49,759 nucleotides of DNA from Limiplasma sp036652695 (GTDB taxonomy: Bacteria > Bacillota > Clostridia > Christensenellales > Aristaeellaceae). Positions 41,861 through 49,759 of this stretch are shown piece after piece. The stretch's first letter is position 1. Every line of letters begins with the position of its first letter. Made by a program: the position numbers and the translations under genes. The notes beneath the pieces were generated by a model. That model saw nothing but the letters and a program-made list of their open reading frames with translations. It did not search any database and was not told where the DNA came from. The stretch is taken from the NCBI GenBank assembly GCA_036652695.1, contig JAVVVJ010000011.1, positions 1-49,759 on the forward strand, read 5' to 3'.

Positions 41861-41896
41861 CAATGCGCCGGGTGACAAAAGTCGCCCGGCGCATTG
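41861..41896. repeat. Long hairpin between araC-like gene and asnS (copy 2 of a paired hairpin)
   Basis: A 16-bp stem from CAATGCGCCGGGTGAC to GTCGCCCGGCGCATTG with an AAAA loop and one G-T pair. No T-run follows in either direction. The core repeats the hairpin at 38666-38689. It may act as a bidirectional terminator or a mobile-type repeat. Confidence 0.6.
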
Positions 41897-41923
41897 CGCT
41901 CGTATGGAAAACAGCTGTGGCGC

Positions 41924-43321
41924 TTAATACTCCGCGCTGCCGGTGGTGCGGGGGAAGGGCAGCACATCGCGGATGTTGCTCATGCCGGTCAGGTACATCA
42001 CCAAGCGCTCAAAGCCCAACCCAAAGCCCGCGTGCGGCGTGCCGCCGTACTTGCGCGTATCGGTGTAGAAGCCATAGTCCTCGGCCTTCATGCCTGTTTC
42101 CTCAATGCGCTTTAGCAGCATGTCCATGCGCTCCTCGCGCTGGCTGCCGCCAATCAGCTCGCCGATGCCGGGCACCAGCAGATCTACAGCCGCCACGGTT
42201 TTTTGATCCTCGTTCATGCGCATATAAAAAGCCTTGATTTCCTTGGGATAGTTGTAGACAAACACCGGCTTGCCAAAGTGCTTCTCGGTCAGGTAGCGCT
42301 CATGCTCCGTTTGCAGATCAATGCCCCAGCTGACGGGATAATCAAAGCTCTGGCCGCTCTTTTGCAGAATCTCAACGGCCTCGGTATAGGTGCAGCGGGC
42401 AAAATCGCTGCCGGCGATGGCGCTGAGCTTGCCGATCAGCCCCTTTTCTACAAAGCTGTCGAGGAAAGCCATTTCCTCCGGCGCATCGGCCAGCATATGC
42501 GTGATGATGTATTTGAGCATCTCCTCAGCCAGCGCCATATCATCAAACAGGTCGGCAAAGGCGATCTCCGGCTCCACCATCCAAAACTCCGCGGCGTGAC
42601 GCGGCGTGTAGCTTTTTTCAGCGCGGAAGGTGGGGCCAAAGGTATAGACATTGCGAAACGCCATGCAGAAGGTTTCCACGTTGAGCTGGCCGCTTACCGT
42701 GAGGCTGGCCTGCTTGCCGAAGAAATCCTGTGCATAATCCGGCTTTCCAGCATCGCTTACAGGGAGATGATCCAGCGGCAAAGTGGTTACCTGAAACATT
42801 TCGCCCGCACCCTCGCAATCGCTGGTGGTGATGATGGGGGTATGCACATAGACAAAGCCGCGCTCCGCAAAGAAGGCGTGCAGAAGCTGCGCGGCGAGCG
42901 AGCGCACGCGAAACACCGCGTAAAAGGTGTTGGTGCGGGGGCGCAGGTGCGCGATGGTGCGCAGGTACTCAAAGGTGTGACGCTTCTTTTGCAGCGGATA
43001 ATCCGCCGCGCAGAGGCCGACCACCTCCACGGTAACGGCCTTTAGCTCGAAGGGCTGCTTCATGCCCGGGGTAAGCACCAGCTCACCCGTGGCGCGGATG
43101 GCGCTGCCAAGCGTGATCTTCACGGCGTCCGCAAAATCGGCGGTTACGCCATCCTCCAGCACGATTTGCAGATTCTTAAAATACGTGCCATCGTTCAGCT
43201 CAATAAAGCCAAAAGCCTTGCTGTCGCGCACGGTGCGCACCCAACCGGAAACCGTTACGCTGTGTATGCCGCTTTGGAGATCGGCATGAAATAGATCACG
43301 AATGCTCATATCCTTCATCAT
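41924..43321 (-). CDS. asnS: Asparaginyl-tRNA synthetase
   Basis: Class II aminoacyl-tRNA synthetase charging tRNA-Asn. The 465 residues have an N-terminal OB fold (SVTVSGWVRTVRDSKAFGFIELNDG), motif 2 FRAEKSYTPRHAAEFWMVEPE, and motif 3 with GFGLGFERLVMYLTG. The ATG at 43321 has GAAGGAGG upstream, and the ROK stop codon lies in the spacer; in-frame ATGs at 43318 and 43309 are alternatives. It is the last gene of the six-gene operon. No T-box was found before it. Its stop lies 28 nt from the 41861-41896 hairpin. Confidence 0.95.
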   Translation of the reverse strand: MMKDMSIRDLFHADLQSGIHSVTVSGWVRTVRDSKAFGFIELNDGTYFKNLQIVLEDGVTADFADAVKITLGSAIRATGELVLTPGMKQPFELKAVTVEVVGLCAADYPLQKKRHTFEYLRTIAHLRPRTNTFYAVFRVRSLAAQLLHAFFAERGFVYVHTPIITTSDCEGAGEMFQVTTLPLDHLPVSDAGKPDYAQDFFGKQASLTVSGQLNVETFCMAFRNVYTFGPTFRAEKSYTPRHAAEFWMVEPEIAFADLFDDMALAEEMLKYIITHMLADAPEEMAFLDSFVEKGLIGKLSAIAGSDFARCTYTEAVEILQKSGQSFDYPVSWGIDLQTEHERYLTEKHFGKPVFVYNYPKEIKAFYMRMNEDQKTVAAVDLLVPGIGELIGGSQREERMDMLLKRIEETGMKAEDYGFYTDTRKYGGTPHAGFGLGFERLVMYLTGMSNIRDVLPFPRTTGSAEY

Positions 43322-43325
43322 GCGC

Positions 43326-44288
43326 TTACGCCTCCTTCACGGGCGGCTTGCCCAGCATTGCCGCGCCGATGATGCCCGCCTCCGCGCCCAGCCGCGCGAT
43401 CTCGATACGGGAATAAGGGAGCGTTTTAAACAGCAGGTAGCGTGGGATGCGCTCACGCACCGCGTTGATCAAAAAGCTGCCCGCCTTGCACACGCCGCCG
43501 CCCAATACGATCATCTCCGGGTCAAGGAACGCGATGATCGTATAGATGGCCTTGCAGAGATAATCCACATAGTGGTTGAATACCTTCATGGCTACGTCGT
43601 CGTTTTCCTTGGCTGCATCAAAGACCATTTTCGCTGTCAGCTTGCTGATATCGCCATCGCAAAGGTCATACATCATGCTATCCGGATGTTGCAGCACCAT
43701 CTGCTTGCCCATGCGGATAATGGCCGTAGCGCTGCAATAACGCTCCAAACAGCCGTAGTTGCCGCAGGAGCAAGGCTCGCCGCCGATATCCATGGGGATA
43801 TGGCCGATTTCGCTGCCCACGCCGTGAAAGCCGCTCCATGGCCTGCCGTCGATTACGATACCGCCGCCTACGCCCGTGCCCAGCGTCATAAAAACGCTGC
43901 TGTGGCAGCCCGCACTCACGCCGCAGACGCTTTCCGCAAAGCCTGCGACCGTTGCGTCATTATCGATATAGATGGGCTTATTGAGGTACTTTTGCAGCTC
44001 GGAGCGCAGAGGTACGTCCTTCCAGCCCATGTTGGTGCAGAAGATGACCACGCCTGTCTGCTGATCCGCCACACCCGGAATGCCGATGCCGATGGAGGCG
44101 ACATCCGCTTGCGCAAAGCCGCTTTCCTTGAGCACCTGCAACATGCACATGCCCATGTCACGGATGATATCCGTATAGGGACGCCCAACCAGCGTGGGGG
44201 TTTCCCCCTCGCGAAGAATTTTTCCGCCCTCATCCACAATACCCACCTTGATGCCGGTGCCGCCCACGTCTACGCCTATGTATACCAT
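43326..44288 (-). CDS. ROK family glucokinase
   Basis: A 320-residue ROK sugar kinase. The phosphate-binding motif DVGGTGIKVG begins at residue 7. The zinc site CSCGNYGCLERYCS, the catalytic-type region YIDNDATVAGFAE and the MTLGTGVGGGIVIDG motif are all present, as in Firmicutes GlcK. It converts glucose to glucose 6-phosphate in the cytosol. No helix-turn-helix is present, so it is a kinase rather than a ROK repressor. It sits directly after HPr kinase, joining glucose phosphorylation with catabolite control. Confidence 0.88.
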   Translation of the reverse strand: MVYIGVDVGGTGIKVGIVDEGGKILREGETPTLVGRPYTDIIRDMGMCMLQVLKESGFAQADVASIGIGIPGVADQQTGVVIFCTNMGWKDVPLRSELQKYLNKPIYIDNDATVAGFAESVCGVSAGCHSSVFMTLGTGVGGGIVIDGRPWSGFHGVGSEIGHIPMDIGGEPCSCGNYGCLERYCSATAIIRMGKQMVLQHPDSMMYDLCDGDISKLTAKMVFDAAKENDDVAMKVFNHYVDYLCKAIYTIIAFLDPEMIVLGGGVCKAGSFLINAVRERIPRYLLFKTLPYSRIEIARLGAEAGIIGAAMLGKPPVKEA

Positions 44289-44313
44289 GTTTTTCCCCTG
44301 CCCTTTCGGTTTG

Positions 44314-45243
44314 TTATTGCTTGTCGCCGGAGTTCTGCGCGATCAGTTCATTCAAGCGCCGATCCAGCTCATGCGCGGCGCTGTAGCCCATGCGCTTCAA
44401 GCTGAGGTTGCGCGCCGCCACCTCAATGATGATGGCGAGGTTGCGCCCCGGGCGCACCGGCATGATCTGATAGGGGATCTTTACGCCGAGGATGGTAACC
44501 GTTTCCTCCGTTAGGCCGAGGCGGTCGTATTCCTTAGCGGAATCCCATTTCTCCATATGAATCACCAAATCGATGGACTTGCTCAAAATGACGGAGCCTA
44601 CGCCGTACATCGCGCGTATATCGATAATGCCGATGCCGCGAATTTCCATGAAGTGGCGCACCATCTCCGGCGATTCGCCGATGATGCGGTCGTCTGCCAC
44701 GCGGCAGATATCTACCACGTCATCTGCCGCAAGCTGATGTCCGCGCTTCACAAGCTCCAACGCCGCCTCGCTCTTTCCTACGCCACTCTCGCCGGTCAAC
44801 AGCACGCCAACGCCGTACACGTCCACCAGCACTCCGTGGCGCGTCACATGCGGCGCAAGCACGCGGTTTAAGTACATAATGACCTGCAAGGTGAACTTGG
44901 TGGTTTTATGCTTGCTTTGGAATACGGGAATGTCGTGCGCCTTTGCGATGGTCAAAAGCTCCCGCGGAGGGGTCATGCCCCAGCATACCACAATGCAGGG
45001 CAGATCGTAGCTCATGTAGCGCTCCAGTGATTTTTCCCGCACCTGCGGGTCAAGCGATTCCAAATACGTCATTTCCACTTTGCCGATTACCTGCGGGCGC
45101 TCCGTGGCAAAGTACTCATAAAACCCAACAAACTGCATGCCCGGGCGGTTAATGTCGGTTACGTTGATATCCATTTCGGTCTTGGTGGTTTCTGACAGCA
45201 GCTCTAGGTTGAGCTGCTTGCAAAAATCCTCGATGTTAATCAT
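44314..45243 (-). CDS. hprK: HPr kinase/phosphorylase
   Basis: Bifunctional enzyme that phosphorylates or dephosphorylates Ser46 of HPr, a central step of carbon catabolite repression in Firmicutes. The 309 residues include the P-loop GESGVGKS (151-158), the N-terminal domain with NRPGMQFVGFYEYF, HGVLVDVYGVGVLL, and the family signature MEIRGIGIIDIRAMYG. The ATG at 45243 (GGATGG upstream) is preferred over 45255. It overlaps the end of the HAD gene by 8 nt. HPr itself is not in the window. In many Firmicutes hprK is followed by lgt; here glucokinase follows. Confidence 0.95.
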   Translation of the reverse strand: MINIEDFCKQLNLELLSETTKTEMDINVTDINRPGMQFVGFYEYFATERPQVIGKVEMTYLESLDPQVREKSLERYMSYDLPCIVVCWGMTPPRELLTIAKAHDIPVFQSKHKTTKFTLQVIMYLNRVLAPHVTRHGVLVDVYGVGVLLTGESGVGKSEAALELVKRGHQLAADDVVDICRVADDRIIGESPEMVRHFMEIRGIGIIDIRAMYGVGSVILSKSIDLVIHMEKWDSAKEYDRLGLTEETVTILGVKIPYQIMPVRPGRNLAIIIEVAARNLSLKRMGYSAAHELDRRLNELIAQNSGDKQ

Positions 45244-46066
45244 GCGCTTCACCATCCTTTGCTGTCCACCCATTCAGCACGTGCTCTTGCACAAAGCGAG
45301 CAAGACCGTCCTCGGTGTTTGCACCGCATACATAGGTCGTTTGGCGCTTCACCTCATCGCGTGCGTTGCCTACAGCCACGCTGTGGGGCGTGAAGGCGAG
45401 CATGCTCAAATCATTTAGGCTATCGCCAAAAACCAGCGTGTGCTCCGGATCAATGCCGATCATCCCCGCCAGCCGCCTAAGCGCGGTGCCCTTCGTGACC
45501 CCCGGCGGTTCCACCTCCAAAAAAAAGGGCTTGCTTGTGGTAAAAACCGCCTTTTCCCCAAAGCGTGCCTGTGCGATGGGGCGCATGCGCTGCACCGCTT
45601 CCGGATGGTTTACGCTTAGGATTTTTGGCGTGCGCACGCTGCGCACAAAGGCCAGCAGATCGCCCACAGACACACCATTCATGCCGGAGGACTGCTGATA
45701 GCGCAGGGAGGTGTCGCATTCATTTGCGTAATAAAAATGCTCGCCGCTGTATACCTGCACGTAAAAACCGTTTTCCTGCAAAAAAGAGCAGATGTCGGCG
45801 GTATCCTCCGGCTCAAAATGCGCCTCGTGTAGAATCTCGTGCGCCGCGCTCACGATTTGCGACCCATTGCAGCCAATATACGGTAAACCCGTATGCAGCT
45901 CCTGCACATAGCGTCGCATGCTTGCAAGCGCACGGCCGCTGGCCGGAATCACACGGATGCCGCGTCGCTTGCACTCGCCTAGCACCCGCAGGCTTTTCTC
46001 ACTTAGCTCGCCTGCCTCATTTAGCAAAGTATCGTCCAAATCCGTTACAATCGTATCAATGGTCAC
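45236..46066 (-). CDS. Cof-type HAD hydrolase
   Basis: A 276-residue HAD phosphatase of the Cof (IIB) group acting on sugar phosphates or flavin nucleotides. The nucleophile motif is DLDDTLL with Asp9, motif II is IPASGRA, and the C-terminal motif VFGDSLNDLSML is typical. The start is a GTG overlapping the tadA stop (GTGA) with AAAGGAG upstream; no ATG fits. It is between tadA and hprK, with overlaps on both sides. Confidence 0.85.
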   Translation of the reverse strand: MTIDTIVTDLDDTLLNEAGELSEKSLRVLGECKRRGIRVIPASGRALASMRRYVQELHTGLPYIGCNGSQIVSAAHEILHEAHFEPEDTADICSFLQENGFYVQVYSGEHFYYANECDTSLRYQQSSGMNGVSVGDLLAFVRSVRTPKILSVNHPEAVQRMRPIAQARFGEKAVFTTSKPFFLEVEPPGVTKGTALRRLAGMIGIDPEHTLVFGDSLNDLSMLAFTPHSVAVGNARDEVKRQTTYVCGANTEDGLARFVQEHVLNGWTAKDGEAHD

Positions 46067-46545
46067 AGCTTCGGTGCTCCTTTGGTGCGTTTTTCTTCAA
46101 AAAACCGGGTCATCAGCGCCGCCGCTTCTGCGGCTAAGAGGCCGCCCACACAGGGCAGGCGGTGATAGAACGCGGGGTCCCGCGTAAGCGCGTACACGCT
46201 TTCCGCGCAGCCTTGCCGCTCGTCCCTTGCGCCAAAGTAGCAGCCGCCCACGCATGCTATGCTGAGCGCGCCCGCACACATGGGGCATGGTTCCAGCGTG
46301 ACGTATAGCGTGCAGCGGTTCAGCCGCCGCGTGCCCAGCACGCGCGCAGCCTCACGGATCACTAGCATTTCCGCGTGTGCGGTGGGGTCGCCGGTTTGCT
46401 CGCGCAGGTTGTGCGCGGCGGCAATCAGCTCGCCATCCACAGCCATCACCGCGCCCACGGGGATTTCGCCGCCTGCGAGGGCAAGCTCGGCCTGCGCGAG
46501 CGCCGCGCGCATCAACCGCTCGTGTTCGTATTTTTCCGTGCTCAT
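46063..46545 (-). CDS. tadA: tRNA-specific adenosine deaminase
   Basis: Deaminates A34 to inosine in the anticodon of tRNA-Arg(ACG). The 160 residues show the zinc motif HAE (57-59) and PCPMC (86-90), with EPCPMCAGAL typical. The start ATG overlaps the stop of the polysaccharide gene (ATGA). A more general cytidine/guanine deaminase is less likely because the TLEPCPMCAGA context is that of TadA. It is widely single copy and essential in bacteria. Confidence 0.9.
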   Translation of the reverse strand: MSTEKYEHERLMRAALAQAELALAGGEIPVGAVMAVDGELIAAAHNLREQTGDPTAHAEMLVIREAARVLGTRRLNRCTLYVTLEPCPMCAGALSIACVGGCYFGARDERQGCAESVYALTRDPAFYHRLPCVGGLLAAEAAALMTRFFEEKRTKGAPKL

Positions 46546-48467
46546 GCGCCTGCCTGTAGCTGCGCTGCGCGTATTTGCCGCGCCTGCGGGTTCACGTCCC
46601 GCGGCTCCTTAAAGGTAGGCACCAGCTGATGCAGGCAGGTCAGCATATCCCCGTTTGCGTCAATGCAGCTATGCAGCTGGGAAAGCATGCCGTGAAGCGC
46701 TTCGATGCTGATAACCTCCGGTTGGGCGATGAAGATCTTTTCCTTTTCGGTCTTAGCAATGCCTTCGCTGTCCAGCAGCAGCTCCTCATACAGCTTCTCG
46801 CCGGGGCGCAGACCTGTGTATTGAAGCTCGACCTTCGGGGCGTCCGGCCTTGCATAGAGCCGAATCATGTGCTCTGCCAGCTCGCGGATTTTGACCGGCT
46901 GCCCCATATCCAACACAAACAAATCGCCGCCCTTTGCGATGGACGCAGCTTGCAGCACAAGGCTCGCCGCCTCCGGGATGGTCATAAAATAGCGGATCAT
47001 ATCGGGATGCGTAAGCGTAACCGGCCCGCCGGCACGGATTTGCTGCTCAAATTTGGGCACCACACTGCCATGCGAGCCAAGAACATTGCCGAAGCGAACG
47101 GCGGTAAAATCGGTATCCGAGCCGCAGTTTAACGCCTCGATGGTCATTTCGGCAAGGCGCTTGGTGGCGCCCATCACGCTGGTTGGGTTCACCGCTTTAT
47201 CCGTGGAGATGAGCACGAAGCGCTTCACCTTGTGCGCAATGGCTGCTTGCGCAGTCAAATAGGTGCCGAACACATTGTTCTTCACCGCCTGCGCGGGGCA
47301 GTCCTCCATGAGGGGCACGTGCTTGTGCGCGGCGGCATGAAGCACGATATCCGGCTGATAGCGGCAAAAGATTTCGTTGAGGCGCTGGGGGTCGCGGATG
47401 GAGCCCACGCATAGGATGAGCTTTTCGTTCAGCCCATCGGGATATTTGAGCTGTAGCTCCGAAAACAGGTCGTACATGTAATTTTCGCTGATGTCATAGA
47501 GCACGATGCGCGCGGGTTGCAGGGGCAGAAGCCTACGGCAAAGCTCGCTTCCAATGCTCCCGCCTCCACCTGTGATGAGCACCGTTTTATCGCGGAAGCA
47601 CATGGCCACCTGCGTCATATCCAGCTTTTCCTCCGGGCGACCTAGCAGATCGGAAATGTCGATATCACGCACATTTTCTATGCTTGAAACGTCGTTGGAG
47701 ATATCCTGTGGAGGGCTGATGCGCTGCACACGGCAGCCCGTGGCAAGGCATTTCTCAATCAGGGGCGCAAGGTCGCCATGCGGCGTGGCGATTGCGATGA
47801 TGATATCATCAATATGGTAATCACTGGCAAGCTTCAATATATTACCCGAGCCGCGTACCACGGGCACGCCGCTTAAGCGCGAGCCTGTGCGAATTTTATC
47901 GTCATCCACCACCACCACCGGCACGCGGTCGCCATAGCCACCGCGCTGCATGCCGTGTACGATGCTCGCTCCACCCCAGCCTGCGCCCACAATCATTGTG
48001 CGGCGCGTTTCACTATCGGTGAGCGGAAGGTGACCGTGCAGCGCGATGGAGCGGTACAAAAGCCGAGAACCGCCCATGAAGAGCAGGCTAATCGGCCAGA
48101 AAAGAACATAGACAAACCGATGCAAACGAAACAGATTCACTGGAAGCACAAAAAGATTGGCCAGCAGCGATGCGCCGTAGACCAACACCGCCGCCGCAAG
48201 GGTAGCGCCTCCCAGCCGAACGATATCGCGGGCGGAGGCGTACTCCCACATGGTGCGGTAAATGCCAAACGCCCAATAGGTAAGCAAGCACACCACCGTC
48301 ATGATGGGGGCAAGCCGAATGTAATTAAAGAAAAAGCCATATAGGAAATGGCTGGAATAACGCAAAATCTGCGCGAAAATCATGGCCGCATTAATCAGCA
48401 CGGCATCTAGCACGAGCCAGAAAATCGTGCGAGCCGCCTTGTGAATCTCAGGCTTTGGTGAAATCAC
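46542..48467 (-). CDS. CapD/EpsC-like NDP-sugar 4,6-dehydratase membrane protein
   Basis: A membrane-anchored UDP-N-acetylhexosamine dehydratase-type enzyme of 641 residues. The N-terminus has four hydrophobic helices, a first Rossmann-like domain (GAGWGGASIVHGM) follows, and the catalytic short-chain-dehydrogenase domain starts at TGGGGSIGSELCRR. STDKAVNPTSVMGATKR is the expected active-site region. It acts in capsule or glycan precursor synthesis (UDP-GlcNAc C4/C6 chemistry). The start is set at the GTG at 48467, because GGGAGG lies 7 nt upstream; the ATG at 48497 and GTG at 48503 lie only a few bases from the transcription start predicted by the promoter at 48508. It is the first gene of the six-gene operon. 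Confidence 0.87.
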   Translation of the reverse strand: MISPKPEIHKAARTIFWLVLDAVLINAAMIFAQILRYSSHFLYGFFFNYIRLAPIMTVVCLLTYWAFGIYRTMWEYASARDIVRLGGATLAAAVLVYGASLLANLFVLPVNLFRLHRFVYVLFWPISLLFMGGSRLLYRSIALHGHLPLTDSETRRTMIVGAGWGGASIVHGMQRGGYGDRVPVVVVDDDKIRTGSRLSGVPVVRGSGNILKLASDYHIDDIIIAIATPHGDLAPLIEKCLATGCRVQRISPPQDISNDVSSIENVRDIDISDLLGRPEEKLDMTQVAMCFRDKTVLITGGGGSIGSELCRRLLPLQPARIVLYDISENYMYDLFSELQLKYPDGLNEKLILCVGSIRDPQRLNEIFCRYQPDIVLHAAAHKHVPLMEDCPAQAVKNNVFGTYLTAQAAIAHKVKRFVLISTDKAVNPTSVMGATKRLAEMTIEALNCGSDTDFTAVRFGNVLGSHGSVVPKFEQQIRAGGPVTLTHPDMIRYFMTIPEAASLVLQAASIAKGGDLFVLDMGQPVKIRELAEHMIRLYARPDAPKVELQYTGLRPGEKLYEELLLDSEGIAKTEKEKIFIAQPEVISIEALHGMLSQLHSCIDANGDMLTCLHQLVPTFKEPRDVNPQARQIRAAQLQAGA

Positions 48468-48507
48468 AGAGCCGCCTCCCAGTTCATTTTCATTCATATA
48501 CACCTTG

Positions 48508-48516
48508 ATTATATCA
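48508..48516 (-). promoter_or_regulatory. Extended -10 promoter of the capD-tadA-hprK-glk-asnS operon
   Basis: Minus strand: TGATATAAT, an extended -10 with consensus hexamer at 48508-48513. No good -35 is visible, which is normal for extended -10 promoters. It predicts a transcription start near 48501 and so a GTG start at 48467. Confidence 0.6.
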
Positions 48517-48642
48517 CAAAGGTGACGGAATGCATAGGGGCGGCTATTGGGATTATCTGTGGGAATTTACATGCGCGGTCATAAACGGGGGATGAACGCT
48601 GATTTACCTCCCGACTTTGCCATATTTAGCATTGCGCACAGA

Positions 48643-48671
48643 TTGCGTTGGCGTTTCGCGCCTGATATAAT
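48643..48671 (+). promoter_or_regulatory. Promoter of the P-loop kinase gene
   Basis: -35 TTGCGT (48643-48648), 17-nt spacer and extended -10 TGATATAAT (hexamer 48666-48671), about 58 nt ahead of the ATG at 48729. Confidence 0.7.
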
Positions 48672-48728
48672 GAGGGTGCGGAACGCCTGTGTTCTGCTAA
48701 TCAATTGGATTTAGCGAGGCACAATTGA

Positions 48729-49223
48729 ATGACAAACTTATATATGATTGCTGGGACAATGGGCGTTGGAAAAACGGCTGTATGTCAATCACTAAAACAA
48801 AAACTACCGAACGCTGTGTTTCTTGATGGTGACTGGTGCTGGGATGCAAATCCCTTTTGGGTAAATGACGAAACGAAAAATATGGTGATGCATAATATCT
48901 GCTTTTTGCTAAATCAGTTTTTGCATTGCTCCGTCTATGAAAATGTGATTTTTTGCTGGGTAATGCACGAGCAGAGCATCATAGATACCATTCTATCAAA
49001 CCTGGATAGGGTAAACTGCAATACAAAATTGATTTCTTTGATTTGCGATGCAAGTACCTTGAAAGAACGCCTCGAAAAAGACATCTCCAATGGCGTTCGC
49101 AATAGGGATGTGCTTGAGCGGAGCGTTGCCAGAATACCACTCTATGACAAGCTGAAGGCAACGAAAATTGACACAAACGGCCGAAGCGTGAACGAAATTG
49201 CTGATGAAATTGCAGCCCTGTAA
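48729..49223 (+). CDS. P-loop kinase-like ATP-binding protein (unknown substrate)
   Basis: A 164-residue protein with Walker A GTMGVGKT (9-16) right at the N-terminus, an acidic VFLDGDWCWD segment after it and a lid-like LKERLEKDISNGVRNRD region. This is the layout of small AAA/nucleoside- or shikimate-type kinases; chloramphenicol phosphotransferase and gluconate kinase relatives are similar. The substrate cannot be assigned. It is noticeably AT-richer than the neighbours and uses different codons, which suggests horizontal transfer. It has its own promoter but only a weak ribosome-binding site. Confidence 0.7.
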   Translation: MTNLYMIAGTMGVGKTAVCQSLKQKLPNAVFLDGDWCWDANPFWVNDETKNMVMHNICFLLNQFLHCSVYENVIFCWVMHEQSIIDTILSNLDRVNCNTKLISLICDASTLKERLEKDISNGVRNRDVLERSVARIPLYDKLKATKIDTNGRSVNEIADEIAAL

Positions 49224-49640
49224 ATGAAACGATTGTAGTTGTCCTTTTGATGTATCAAGCTATTTTGACCGCCCGTATCTGCATGGAAATACCGAGGTCA
49301 CGAATGACGTTCCAGCCTCTGGAATGAAGCCCACACAGGGCGGAAAAGCGTGCTTGTGCCCACAACGGACGTGCTCAGGCAGGCGAGCTTTCGATGTGAA
49401 TGGCTGGACAGCTAAAGGTTTGCGTGGTATGCTTGCTTTGATGGTGAAGAATATTCACAGCGGCGTTCGAGCAGGAGCTTGCAATACGTTTGCACTTGCC
49501 CATGGAGCAGGCAATGACGCAGTTCGTCCTGTCGTTTTCAGGCTGGAAGCGGCGGATGATGCAGCTCATATCGACTATGCGCCAGTTGGGTAAAGCTCGC
49601 GCCACGATTGACATAACTGCTGGTATATGGAGGTTCGGCT
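49224..49640. other. Stretch without a recognised gene
   Basis: 417 nt with several overlapping open frames on both strands (the longest runs from about 49231 to 49593 on the plus strand), none of which resembles a known family or has a convincing ribosome-binding site. No clear repeats, promoters or RNA genes were recognised. It may be a decayed gene region. Confidence 0.5.
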
Positions 49641-49759
49641 ATGAGCGTTCTATTGGAAATCAATCAGGATGAGAAGCGAAACATCGTTGGTGTATTTGAT
49701 TCGCTGGAGAATGCCCAGACCTTTGTGGAAAGCATTCCATTTGTGAAAAAGACGGTAAA
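49641..49759 (+). CDS. Hypothetical protein, cut by window end
   Basis: An ATG at 49641 behind TGGAGG (8 nt upstream) opens a frame that runs off the window, giving at least 39 residues beginning MSVLLEINQDEKRNIVGVFD and continuing SLENAQTFVESIPFVKK. The strong ribosome-binding site and sensible composition support a real gene. The family is not recognised. It follows the AT-rich kinase and may belong to the same accessory segment. Confidence 0.5.
   Translation, partial: MSVLLEINQDEKRNIVGVFDSLENAQTFVESIPFVKKTV

Noticed and set aside
43302..44405. 367-codon open frame on the plus strand
   Set aside because: Antisense to the ROK glucokinase and the hprK end; shadow composition.
49324..49614. 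Overlapping open frames on both strands near the right edge
   Set aside because: No ribosome-binding site or family resemblance; kept only as an unassigned stretch.
1..49759. CRISPR arrays, tRNA/rRNA genes, insertion sequences
   Set aside because: No regularly spaced direct repeats, no tRNA-like cloverleaf with a TTCGA-type arm outside genes, and no transposase-like frame were found by reading; a tRNAscan or ISfinder run would settle this.

Overview
The window looks like a chromosomal segment of a spore-forming Clostridia/Firmicutes bacterium of fairly high GC (about 55-60% by eye). The evidence is yybS-rplI-dnaB, rpmF-DUF177, lrgAB, HPr kinase, two T-box leaders (proS, valS), CotF-like spore coat genes, and dense sigma-A-like promoters with 17-nt spacers. 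A narrower placement cannot be supported from this sequence. No rRNA, tRNA, IS element or CRISPR array was seen.

Layout. 1-192 holds stitched remnants of a nucleoside hydrolase gene and a MalG-type sugar permease gene in front of an intact ribokinase (203-1120). 1141-10208 is one long minus-strand run: FAD oxidoreductase, recJ, two overlapping SMR/EamA-like small transporters, trpS, a second FAD oxidoreductase and an Uup-like ABC-F ATPase. 10442-11489 is lrgAB with its own promoter. 11544-19533 (minus) is an apparent four-gene operon: a membrane EAL protein with a degenerate GGDEF domain, a multi-PAS hybrid histidine kinase, a condensation-fold acyltransferase and a small polytopic membrane protein. 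19840-22763 (minus) is a T-box-controlled proS, a HAD phosphatase and two small spore coat genes.

23019-26990 (plus) is yybS-rplI-dnaB-yhaM. It is followed by a lipoprotein gene with a three-hairpin leader and a yebC-family gene. 28966-34889 (minus) is translation: rsmI, rsmH (both act on the same 16S nucleotide), valS behind a T-box with a small membrane-protein gene in between, rpmF and DUF177. 35004-37300 is an ABC exporter facing a TetR regulator across a region with a perfect inverted repeat, followed by a DUF2974 hydrolase. 38745-41829 is a GH3 glycosidase divergent from an AraC regulator; the module is bracketed by two near-identical long hairpins.

41924-48467 (minus) is a tightly packed six-gene operon: a CapD/EpsC-like polysaccharide enzyme, tadA, a Cof-type HAD, HPr kinase/phosphorylase, ROK glucokinase and asnS. 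From about 48700 the base composition becomes AT-richer. There is a P-loop kinase-like gene, a stretch without a recognisable gene, and the start of an unknown gene cut by the window edge; this may be the edge of an accessory region.

The most unusual items are the 11500-19533 signalling/acyltransferase operon, the Shine-Dalgarno-sequestering hairpin before the spore coat genes, the paired hairpins around the GH3-AraC module, and the scrambled gene remnants at the left edge.
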